Source of the DNA: Deltaproteobacteria bacterium
GTDB taxonomy: Bacteria > Myxococcota_A > Polyangia > Polyangiales > Ga0077539
DNA: 5,924 bases
NCBI GenBank assembly: GCA_947494865.1
Contig: CANMAT010000275.1
Location: 1 to 5,924, forward strand
Direction: 5' to 3'
Within the stretch, counting starts at the first letter, position 1; each line of letters begins with the position of its first letter. Under the pieces are notes generated by a model that was given only the letters and a program-made list of their open reading frames with translations, was not told the origin of the DNA and did not search any database. Shown in pieces: positions 1 to 5,648 of this stretch. A program made the position numbers and the translations under genes.

Positions 1-56
1 AGAAGCCTACGACGTTCTCGCCGAAGCGCCCACAAAACCTGCCGCGCGCGGGTGTG

Positions 57-473
57 CTAACGGGCCTCGACGAGGTGCTGCGCGAGGAGGGCCCGCACGT
101 CGTCGGGGATGGGCACGCTGGCGAACTCGCGCAGCCGCGCGGTCACCACCACCTGGCGCACCGTCGCGCACGCGACACCGTCGCGGAGGCGCGAGAGGTC
201 GTGGCGAAACGTCACGCTCCGGGTGCCCAGCGCCTCGACGCTCACCGCGATGACGGCCACGTCGCCGTAGGCGAGGGGCGCGCGGTAGTCGACCTCGACG
301 TGCACCGAAGGGATGCCCACGTCGCGCTCCATGGTGAGCGCCGCGTAGCCGCCCGGGAGTTGACCGAAGAGGGCCTCGAGGGCGTCGTGGCAGTACTCGA
401 GGTAGCGCGCGAAGAACACGATGCGAGCGGCGTCGACGTCGGCGAAGCGTACGGGGCGCTCGTAGCGAAACAT
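57..473 (-). CDS. Acyl-CoA thioesterase, hotdog fold (4HBT/YbgC-like)
   Basis: A 138-residue protein, the usual length for a single-domain hotdog thioesterase. Members hydrolyse acyl-CoA (or acyl-ACP) thioesters in the cytoplasm; the substrate cannot be told from sequence. The N-terminal segment matches the family pattern: a beta strand (VRFADVD), then DAARIVFFARYLEYCHDALEALF, the start of the long central helix. Asp14 aligns with the catalytic Asp of Pseudomonas 4-hydroxybenzoyl-CoA thioesterase (FGDCDPAGIV). Residue 17 is Arg where a Gly is usual (DxAGxV). Later parts fit the second half of the fold: VHVEVDYRAPLAYGDVAVIAVSVEALGTRSVTFRHDL (about 57-92) and ATVRQVVVTAR. The ATG at 473 places the catalytic motif at the normal distance from the N-terminus; no clear Shine-Dalgarno precedes it. 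It is transcribed away from the ABC operon, so no functional link is implied. The family is secure; the substrate is unknown. Confidence 0.9.
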   Translation of the reverse strand: MFRYERPVRFADVDAARIVFFARYLEYCHDALEALFGQLPGGYAALTMERDVGIPSVHVEVDYRAPLAYGDVAVIAVSVEALGTRSVTFRHDLSRLRDGVACATVRQVVVTARLREFASVPIPDDVRALLAQHLVEAR

Positions 474-571
474 CGGGGGGCGGAGCTTATGGTCGCCCCC
501 GCGGGCGAATGCAACGGAATAGGCCGTCGGGAAGGGTAGTTACGCGCGCGACGGAGAGACGCGCCGACTCG

Positions 572-599
572 TTGACACTGCGAAGTCGGTGGTTAGGAT
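572..599 (+). promoter_or_regulatory. Sigma70-type promoter for the ABC operon
   Basis: A perfect -35 hexamer TTGACA (572-577) is followed after 16 bases by TAGGAT (594-599), which matches 4 of 6 of TATAAT including the key first TA and last T. The start of transcription would fall near 605-607. This is the best promoter-like sequence in the divergent region, and it points at the four-gene operon. It leaves a leader of about 150-175 bases before the ATPase start. Confidence 0.6.
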
Positions 600-601
600 G
601 C

Positions 602-618
602 GCGCCGCCGGTCGGCGC
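602..618 (+). repeat. Short inverted repeat at the predicted transcript 5' end
   Basis: GCGCCG (602-607) pairs with CGGCGC (613-618) around a 5-base loop. It lies just downstream of the -10 box, so it could form a 5'-end RNA hairpin or be an operator half-site pair. In DNA this rich in GC a 6-bp stem can arise by chance. Confidence 0.35.
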
Positions 619-781
619 CCCATTACGGGGGGCTGATGCGCGTTTTCTGCTGGGATTCTAGCGGAATGTGCGTGATGACCGGCAGCGCATGAGGGTGACG
701 GCACCCACCGCCGTGGTCATAGGGGCCACGCGCGGCGGCGACGACAACGGCACTTCAATGACACAGGCGAATGGCGAGGCG

Positions 782-1804
782 ATGTCCACAGACGTGATGA
801 TCGAGGCGCGCGACCTGACGAAGATCTACGGGACGCAGCGCGCCGTCGACCGGCTGAACTTCGAGATCCGACGGGGCGAGGTGGTGGGCTTTCTTGGTCC
901 CAACGGGGCCGGCAAGTCGACCACGATGAAGATCCTGACGTGCTTCATCTCTCCCACCGAAGGCACCGCGAAGGTGGGCGGTTACGACGTGTTCAACGAC
1001 CCGTTGGCGGTGCGCTCGGTGCTCGGGTACCTCCCGCAGCGCGCGGCGCTGTACCCCGAGATGGGCGTGGTCGAATACCTGGAGTTCGCCGCGGACCTGC
1101 GCGCGATCCCGAAGAGCGAACAGCGCGACCGGATCAAGAAGGTCGTGAAGATCTGCGGCCTCGAGGAGGCGCTGCGCAAAGAGATCGGCCAGCTCTCGTA
1201 CGGCTACCGTCAGCGCGTGGGCCTCGCGCAGGCGCTCATCCACGACCCGCCCATTCTGATTCTCGACGAGCCCACGGCCGACCTCGACCCCAACGAGAGC
1301 GCCGAGGTGATCGAGTACATCAAGGAGATCGGCAAGACGCGCACGGTGATGCTCTCCACGCACGACCTCTCGGAGGTGAAGGCGAGCTGCGCGCGCGTGC
1401 TCATCGTGAACCGCGGCAAGATCGTGGCGGACGGCGCGCCCGACGACCTCGCGGCCAAGTCGGGCAGCGTGCGCTACGTCGTCGCCATCGACGAGAAGGC
1501 GGGCGCGAAGGGCTCGGGCAAGGGCCCCGCGAACGCCGGCGAGGTGCTCGAGGCGCTGCGCTCGGTGGTGAAGGACAGCACCGCGAAGGAGCTGCCGAGC
1601 GACGACCGCTCGCACGTGGTCGAGGTGACCGCCAAGGGCGGCGACGACCACCGCCGAGAGTTCTTCCAACTGGCCGTCGACAAGGGGTGGACGCTGCTGG
1701 AGCTCCGCCGCGAGGCGCTGCAGCTCGAGGAGGTGTTCCGCCAGCTCACGGTGGGCGCCGACGCGAAGGCCGCTGAAACCTCCAAGAGCACCGCGAAGGA
1801 GTGA
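782..1804 (+). CDS. ABC transporter ATP-binding protein (GldA/CcmA-like)
   Basis: A 340-residue cytoplasmic ATPase of an ABC-2 type transporter. All nucleotide-binding motifs are present: Walker A GPNGAGKST (39-47), Q-loop Gln86 in LPQ, signature LSYGYRQ (138-144), Walker B ILILDE (158-163) with catalytic Glu163, D-loop ADLD (166-169) and switch His194 in STHD. The signature departs from LSGGQ in the way common to GldA-like proteins (LSxGxRQ). After about residue 228 comes a C-terminal domain resembling DUF4162, interrupted by a Lys/Gly-rich linker (about 238-253) and ending in the typical LEEVFRQLTVG. It should energise the permease encoded next. Start choice: ATG 782 puts the domain beginning at residue 6 and has GAGG just upstream (776-779, only 2 bases away). 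ATG 758, GTG 668 and ATG 797 are alternatives. The family is certain; the start is not. Confidence 0.93.
   Translation: MSTDVMIEARDLTKIYGTQRAVDRLNFEIRRGEVVGFLGPNGAGKSTTMKILTCFISPTEGTAKVGGYDVFNDPLAVRSVLGYLPQRAALYPEMGVVEYLEFAADLRAIPKSEQRDRIKKVVKICGLEEALRKEIGQLSYGYRQRVGLAQALIHDPPILILDEPTADLDPNESAEVIEYIKEIGKTRTVMLSTHDLSEVKASCARVLIVNRGKIVADGAPDDLAAKSGSVRYVVAIDEKAGAKGSGKGPANAGEVLEALRSVVKDSTAKELPSDDRSHVVEVTAKGGDDHRREFFQLAVDKGWTLLELRREALQLEEVFRQLTVGADAKAAETSKSTAKE
1796..1801 (+). promoter_or_regulatory. Shine-Dalgarno deciding the permease start
   Basis: AAGGAG lies inside the last codons of the ATPase gene (AAG GAG TGA), 8 bases before ATG 1810. This favours ATG 1810 over GTG 1801, which overlaps the ATPase stop, and over ATG 1873. 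It also implies translational coupling between the two genes. Confidence 0.8.
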
Positions 1805-1809
1805 CGACG

Positions 1810-2589
1810 ATGTCCGAGACCGCTGCCGTCAGTGCCCCGGCCACAGCCATTCCGCGTGGCAACGTCGGGACCATGTTCAACAACACCTGGGCCATCGCGA
1901 AGCGCGAGTTCGCCTCGTACTTCTCGTCGGCGCTGGGCTACATCGTGATCGGGATGTTCCTGCTCCTCGTGGGCGTCCTGGTGTTCTTCGTCTTCAACTT
2001 CCTCGAGCGCAACGAGGCCACGCTGCAGTCGCTCTTCGAGGGCGTCGCGTGGCTCTCGTGGGCCATCTCGCCCGCCATCGCGATGCGCACCTTCGCGGAG
2101 GAGAGCCGCACGGGCACCCTCGAGATGCTCATCACCCAGCCCGTCCGCGACTGGGAGGTCATTCTCGGCAAGTACCTCGGCGCGACGGGCCTCTTCGCCG
2201 TCGCCCTCGCGCTCACGTTCGTCTATCCCGTCGCCATCTCGAAGATGGGCGACCTCGACTGGGGCCCCGTGCTCGGCGGCTACCTCGGGCTCTTCCTCGG
2301 CGGCGCGGCGTACGTCTCCTTCGGCGTGATGGTCTCTTCGTACACGAAGGACCAGATCACGGCCTTCTTCGTCGCCTTCGTCGTGGGCCTGCTCTTCTTC
2401 ATCTTGAACTACATCACGCCCGCGCTCGGCTCCGCCGCGCCCATCGTTGTGTACTTCAGCCCGCGCTACCACTTCGACAACATCGCCCGCGGGGTCATCG
2501 ACCTCCGCAACGTTATGTACTTCCTCTCGGTGATCTCGGTGTGCCTCCTGGCGACGGCGCGTTCGCTCGAAAGCCGGAGGTGGAGCTGA
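1810..2589 (+). CDS. ABC-2 type permease (GldF-like)
   Basis: A 259-residue integral membrane protein with about six hydrophobic spans: roughly 43-64, 76-92, 124-144, 154-175, 185-202 and 235-250. A cytoplasmic N-terminal amphipathic stretch (NNTWAIAKREFASYFSS) precedes span 1, as in GldF-like permeases. The diagnostic motif EESRTGTLEMLITQPV (97-112) followed by WEVILGKYLGA is the cytoplasmic coupling segment that contacts the ATPase in ABC-2 families. It starts 5 bases after the ATPase stop and ends 2 bases before the GldG-like gene, so the three are surely one unit. It is expected to form a dimer in the cytoplasmic membrane with two ATPase subunits. The substrate is unknown. GldF in Bacteroidetes works with GldA and GldG in gliding; orthology in function is not implied here. 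Confidence 0.92.
   Translation: MSETAAVSAPATAIPRGNVGTMFNNTWAIAKREFASYFSSALGYIVIGMFLLLVGVLVFFVFNFLERNEATLQSLFEGVAWLSWAISPAIAMRTFAEESRTGTLEMLITQPVRDWEVILGKYLGATGLFAVALALTFVYPVAISKMGDLDWGPVLGGYLGLFLGGAAYVSFGVMVSSYTKDQITAFFVAFVVGLLFFILNYITPALGSAAPIVVYFSPRYHFDNIARGVIDLRNVMYFLSVISVCLLATARSLESRRWS
2582..2585 (+). promoter_or_regulatory. Shine-Dalgarno of the GldG-like gene
   Basis: GGAG lies 6 bases before ATG 2592, inside the last codons of the permease gene; a second GGAGG lies at 2576-2580. Together they support the start at 2592 rather than any extension, and translational coupling with the permease. Confidence 0.75.
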
Positions 2590-2591
2590 AC

Positions 2592-4283
2592 ATGGAACGC
2601 CGCAGTCAGGCCCGCATCGAGTCGGGCGCCTTCGTCTTCATCGTAGCCGCCGCGCTCATCGTGCTCAACGTGCTCGCCGTGAAGGTATTTCACGTGCGCG
2701 TCGACCTCACCAAGCGCCGCATCTACTCGCTCTCCGAGGGCACCAAGCGCACCCTCGGTCGCCTCAACGACAACCTCACGGTCACCGTTTACTGGACGCC
2801 CAACCAGCCCGCGCCCGCCCACAACGACGAGCGCCTGCTCCGCGAGCAGCTCGACGAGTACGTGGCCGCCTCGCGCGGTCACGTCGAGCTCAACTGGGTG
2901 ACCACCGACAACGACGAGCGCAAGCGCGCGGCCGAGAGCGCCCAGTGCTCCAAGCGCGTGCTCCAGACCCTCCGCGAGGGTCAGGCGCAGGCCGTCGAGG
3001 TGTACCGCTGCATCACGTTCTCGTACCTCCGCACCACCGAGCGCATCGACTTCGTGAACCCCAACATCGAGGGGCTCGAGTACGAGGTCACGTCGCTCAT
3101 CAAGAAGATCCTCGACCCCGAGCGCACCATCGGCTTCCTCACGGGGCACAGCGAGGCGACGCCTGACACGGCGATGCCGTACCTCTCGCAGCTCATGACG
3201 CAGATGCACGTCGGGTACACCACCCGCAACGTCGACCTGCACGGCGGCGAAGACGAGATCCCCGCGGACATCAAGGGTCTCATCATCAACAACCCCACGA
3301 CGGCCATTTCGGAGCGCGAGCTGCGCCGCATCAACGCGTACCTCATGCGCGGCGGCTCGGTGGCCGTGTTCGCGTCAGGCGTCAACGTGACGGGCACCGA
3401 CACGCGCCCCACGGCGGCGACGGCCGAGCACAACCTCGGGCAGCTTCTCACGGGCTACGGCATCACGCTGCGACCCAACCTCGTGATCGACGCGCGCGCC
3501 TCCGACGCCGTGGCCGAGATCGAGCAGGGCCGCGCGCGCATCCGTCTCTTCACCTTCCCTGCCATCACCGACGACGGCATCAACCAGTATCACTCGTCGG
3601 TGTTTCGCCTCCCGGGCATCGTGACGCCCTTCGTGTCGTCGCTCGACGTCGACCGCTCGCGCTACTGCGAGGCGCGCGACGAAGAAGAGGCCAAGACGAA
3701 GTGCACCACGCGCCCGGCGCTCATCACCATCGGCCGCACGAGCGACGTTTCGCTCCTGCAGCAGGGCAGCTTCGAGATCGACGCGATCGACCTCATCATG
3801 CGGCGTCAGACGGTGTTCGGCCGCGGCGGCCCGCACGGCCCGTACACGGTCGCCGTGGCCGCGGTGGGCGCGCTCCCGAGCGCGTTTCAGGGTGACGGCG
3901 CCAGCGCGCCGGGCCCCGACGGCGGCGTCGGCGGAGCGCCCATCACGGCCCCCACGGCCGCGACGCGCGAGCGCCCCGCGCGCCTCCTCGTGGTGGGCTC
4001 AGGCAAGATGTTCAGCATCGACCAGCTCCGCGAGATTGCCTTTCAGGGCATGCCCACCAACGTGCAGATGCTCTTCAACGTGTTCGACTGGCTGAGCCAG
4101 GATTCTGACCTTCTCGCGGTGCGCGCCAAGAGCGTGCAGCCCCCGGAGCTGTCGGTCACCAGCGACACGAAGAAGAACATCTTCAAGTGGGGCTCCGTCG
4201 TCGGCCTCCCCGCCCTCGTCGGCATCCTCGGGTGGTTCCTCATGGGTCTGCGCGCGCGCCGCCGCGCCGAGATCAAGCTCTGA
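2592..4283 (+). CDS. GldG-like ABC auxiliary protein (ABC_transp_aux domain)
   Basis: A 563-residue membrane-anchored protein. It has a basic N-terminus (MERRSQAR), one span at about 12-33, a large soluble region and a C-terminal span at about 534-552 followed by RARRRAEIKL. The positive-inside rule puts both ends in the cytoplasm and the large region outside. Family signs: RRIYSLSEGTKRTLGRLNDNLTVTVYW (about 42-68), GFLTGHSE (181-188), DIKGLIINNP, and the glycine turn RGGSVAVFASG (from 253). These fit the GldG/ABC_transp_aux type, whose core resembles a ThuA/glutamine-amidotransferase-like Rossmann fold in a non-enzymatic setting. A Gly/Asp/Pro/Ala-rich stretch (about 433-458) looks like a disordered insertion. 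The protein has only four cysteines, in two close pairs (119/140 and 359/371). It probably partners the ATPase and permease as a periplasmic subunit. Family assignment is strong; molecular role is unknown for the whole family outside gliding. Confidence 0.88.
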   Translation: MERRSQARIESGAFVFIVAAALIVLNVLAVKVFHVRVDLTKRRIYSLSEGTKRTLGRLNDNLTVTVYWTPNQPAPAHNDERLLREQLDEYVAASRGHVELNWVTTDNDERKRAAESAQCSKRVLQTLREGQAQAVEVYRCITFSYLRTTERIDFVNPNIEGLEYEVTSLIKKILDPERTIGFLTGHSEATPDTAMPYLSQLMTQMHVGYTTRNVDLHGGEDEIPADIKGLIINNPTTAISERELRRINAYLMRGGSVAVFASGVNVTGTDTRPTAATAEHNLGQLLTGYGITLRPNLVIDARASDAVAEIEQGRARIRLFTFPAITDDGINQYHSSVFRLPGIVTPFVSSLDVDRSRYCEARDEEEAKTKCTTRPALITIGRTSDVSLLQQGSFEIDAIDLIMRRQTVFGRGGPHGPYTVAVAAVGALPSAFQGDGASAPGPDGGVGGAPITAPTAATRERPARLLVVGSGKMFSIDQLREIAFQGMPTNVQMLFNVFDWLSQDSDLLAVRAKSVQPPELSVTSDTKKNIFKWGSVVGLPALVGILGWFLMGLRARRRAEIKL

Positions 4284-4323
4284 TCGTCGACACTTCTCAC
4301 CCCCCTCTCACAGAACAATCGCC
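4284..4323 (+). other. C-rich, G-poor intercistronic spacer
   Basis: The 40 bases between the GldG-like and DUF4340 genes contain about 19 C and only 4 G, including a run of six C, and no Shine-Dalgarno before ATG 4324. This contrasts with the coupled junctions upstream. Such C-over-G bias is typical of unstructured RNA and of Rho-loading sites, so it could be a point of polarity or of altered translation for the last gene. Confidence 0.45.
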
Positions 4324-5457
4324 ATGAACTCCAAGGGAATCGGCATCGCTCTGGGCGTGCTCGCGGTGCTCGTGATCGCCACGATCCTCGCGTACCGGCA
4401 GCCTGCCAGCACCACGGCCGCCGCGCTCACCAACCCGTGGCCGCGGCTCGACAAGGCCCGCGTCGACCACGTGACCCTGCGCCGCCCGTCGGCCCCCGCG
4501 AACCAGCAGACGCTCGAGTTCGAGAAGCAGAACGGCGCCTGGCGCATGACCTCGCCGGGCGTCGGCCCCACCGAGGCGCGCGCCCTCGAAGACCTCGTCG
4601 ACCGCTTCGCGGAGATGAACGTGGTCTCCGTCGCCGGCCGCAGCGCGAGCTCGTACGAGACCTTCGAAGTCGACGACGCCCACGCCACGCGCGTGACGCT
4701 GAAGGCCGGCTCCGCGGTGCTCGTCGACGTGTTCGTCGGCACCAACATCGACTCGGGCACGGCCGTTCGCGCGCCGGGCAAGGTCGAGATCTTCCGCGTC
4801 GACCAGGCCATCAACGGCATGGTGACGCGCGCCCCCCGCGACTGGCGCGACCGCAACGTCACGCGCGTCGCCCGCGACGACGTGCGCTCCGTCGAGTGGG
4901 TGAACCGCGGGGTCACCTACAAGTTCACGCGCAGCGGCGACACCTGGACGCCCGCCGCGGGCACCGCGGTCGACCGCCTCGACACCGCCAAGGTGAGCTC
5001 GCTCGTCGACGCGGTGACCAACCTCCACGCTTCGGACTTCGCCGAGCCCGCGGCCTCGACGGGCATCAACGACGCCTCGCCGCGCGTGACGCTCGAGACC
5101 TCGAGCGACGCGGGCGCGCAGCGCATCGTGGTGCGACTCGGCAACAACAGCGGCGACCAGGAGGCGCTCGCGCGGCGCGAAGGCTCCGACGTGGTGTTCG
5201 TGATCTCGCGCTCGCAGGCCGACGCGATCAGCCCGACGCTCTCGGCCCTGCAGGCTCCCCTCCCGGTCGACGGCGGCGCCGACGCGTCGGCCGACGCGAG
5301 CGCCCCCGCGGCGCCCCCGTCGGGCGGCTTCCAGATGCCCATGATGGGCGGCCCGGGCGGCCCCGGCGGCCCCGGTGGCGGCTCGCCGCAGATTCCGCCG
5401 GAGCTCATGGAGCAGATCCGTCGCCAGATGCAGCAGCAGGCCGGCGCCCCGCACTGA
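4324..5457 (+). CDS. DUF4340 domain protein, membrane-anchored
   Basis: A 377-residue protein with a single N-terminal span (about 6-24) after MNSKG, so the rest is predicted outside the cytoplasmic membrane; no lipobox is seen. The body matches the DUF4340 pattern: a beta strand pair, GAWRMTSP with Trp73, a helix (ALEDLVDRFAEMNV), then strands ending in VEIFRVDQAI. The same order recurs in the second half: GDTWTPAAG with Trp208, AKVSSLVDAVTNLHASDF, then VVFVISRSQADAI, so the domain is an internal duplication. The tail (about 315-377) is low-complexity: an Ala/Asp repeat (ADASADASA), a GGP triple repeat (342-350) and a final Gln-rich helix (PELMEQIRRQMQQQ). DUF4340 genes commonly follow GldG-like genes, and this one does so after 40 bases. 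Its role is unknown; a periplasmic partner of the ABC complex is the best inference. No cysteines are present. Confidence 0.85.
   Translation: MNSKGIGIALGVLAVLVIATILAYRQPASTTAAALTNPWPRLDKARVDHVTLRRPSAPANQQTLEFEKQNGAWRMTSPGVGPTEARALEDLVDRFAEMNVVSVAGRSASSYETFEVDDAHATRVTLKAGSAVLVDVFVGTNIDSGTAVRAPGKVEIFRVDQAINGMVTRAPRDWRDRNVTRVARDDVRSVEWVNRGVTYKFTRSGDTWTPAAGTAVDRLDTAKVSSLVDAVTNLHASDFAEPAASTGINDASPRVTLETSSDAGAQRIVVRLGNNSGDQEALARREGSDVVFVISRSQADAISPTLSALQAPLPVDGGADASADASAPAAPPSGGFQMPMMGGPGGPGGPGGGSPQIPPELMEQIRRQMQQQAGAPH
5279..5302 (+). repeat. 12-base tandem repeat encoding ADAS-ADAS
   Basis: Two 12-base units (GCCGACGCGTCG, GCCGACGCGAGC) encode ADAS twice, in the linker before the Gly/Pro-rich tail of the DUF4340 protein. 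They likely arose by slippage in a disordered linker. Confidence 0.6.
5347..5373 (+). repeat. 9-base tandem repeat encoding GGP x3
   Basis: Three units of GGCGGCCCN (with one slightly altered) encode GGPGGPGGP in the C-terminal tail of the DUF4340 protein. It is a length-variable microsatellite candidate that stays in frame. Confidence 0.7.
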
Positions 5458-5520
5458 CCTGACGCCGCTCCCTCCTCCGCCTCTCTCCTCCCGAACCACT
5501 CGCACATCACCGACGCATCG
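5458..5520 (+). terminator. Possible Rho-utilisation region after the operon
   Basis: The 63 bases after the DUF4340 stop hold about 34 C and 9 G, including an almost pure pyrimidine tract near 5468-5491. This is the sort of C-rich, G-poor, unstructured RNA that Rho loads on. It leads directly into a strong hairpin. Assigning Rho action is inference. Confidence 0.4.
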
Positions 5521-5545
5521 CCCGCGTGCCGAAGCACGCGGCGAT
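5517..5545 (+). terminator. Hairpin after the ABC operon
   Basis: CCGCGTGC (5522-5529) pairs perfectly with GCACGCGG (5534-5541) around the tetraloop CGAA. The stem continues past a bulged C (5521) with ATCG/CGAT (5517-5520 with 5542-5545), giving 12 base pairs in all. It starts 60 bases after the operon's last stop. No T-tract follows, so it is a hairpin without a canonical intrinsic terminator tail; it may act as a terminator, an RNA 3'-end protector or a protein site. Confidence 0.55.
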
Positions 5546-5595
5546 CGCCTCATGTCGCGAGCCCCCAAAGGGTCGCCGCGCGAGGAGGCCCCACG

Positions 5596-5615
5596 GCGCG
5601 TGTCTCGACACGCGC
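5596..5615 (-). terminator. Hairpin after the response-regulator gene
   Basis: GCGCGTGT (5596-5603) pairs perfectly with ACACGCGC (5608-5615) around CTCG; as DNA the whole 20 bases are a near-perfect palindrome with a 2-base centre. It lies 33 bases past the stop of the minus-strand receiver gene, between convergent genes, so it could serve either strand. There is no T-tract on either side. Its arms resemble those of the hairpin at 5522-5541. Confidence 0.45.
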
Positions 5616-5648
5616 TGCGATGGCGATGAGATGTGTGCGGAGAGGATC

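Larger units (their letters stand above)
474..781. other. Divergent intergenic region and operon leader
   Basis: About 308 bases lie between the thioesterase start and the chosen ATPase start. The region holds a rightward sigma70-like promoter (572-599) and a 6-bp stem with 5-base loop (602-618) near the predicted transcription start. From 668 onward it is also open in the ATPase frame (GTG 668, ATG 689, ATG 758). The codons there are poorer in G/C at position 3 than the gene itself (8 of 38 end in A or T, including ATA), and the peptide looks like no domain. I therefore treat it as mainly untranslated leader. No convincing leftward promoter for the thioesterase was found. Confidence 0.55.

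Noticed and set aside
42..51. A perfect 10-base palindrome (CCGCGCGCGG) just past the thioesterase stop, with TTTT nearby on the minus strand
   Set aside because: A self-complementary run of alternating C and G leaves no proper loop and is common in high-GC DNA; it does not make a convincing terminator.
1..56. Possible end of a neighbouring gene at the left edge
   Set aside because: Several frames are open over this short stretch and none shows a recognisable motif, so no gene can be called.
54..539. A 161-codon plus-strand open frame opposite the thioesterase
   Set aside because: Its composition is a typical antisense shadow (Arg, His, Ala, Val), whereas the minus strand encodes a complete hotdog thioesterase.
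1474..2472. A 332-codon minus-strand open frame across the ATPase-permease junction
   Set aside because: It is Glu/Arg/Asp-rich without recognisable motifs, and both sense genes are unambiguous.
2049..2591. A 181-codon upstream extension of the GldG-like frame
   Set aside because: It overlaps the permease gene in another frame and is a low-complexity Arg/His/Pro/Leu translation. ATG 2592 has a good Shine-Dalgarno and begins a normal membrane anchor.
5375..5629. An 84-codon plus-strand open frame running out of the DUF4340 gene
   Set aside because: It is Arg/Ser/Pro-rich, overlaps the DUF4340 3' end in another frame, and covers the hairpin region; nothing supports translation.
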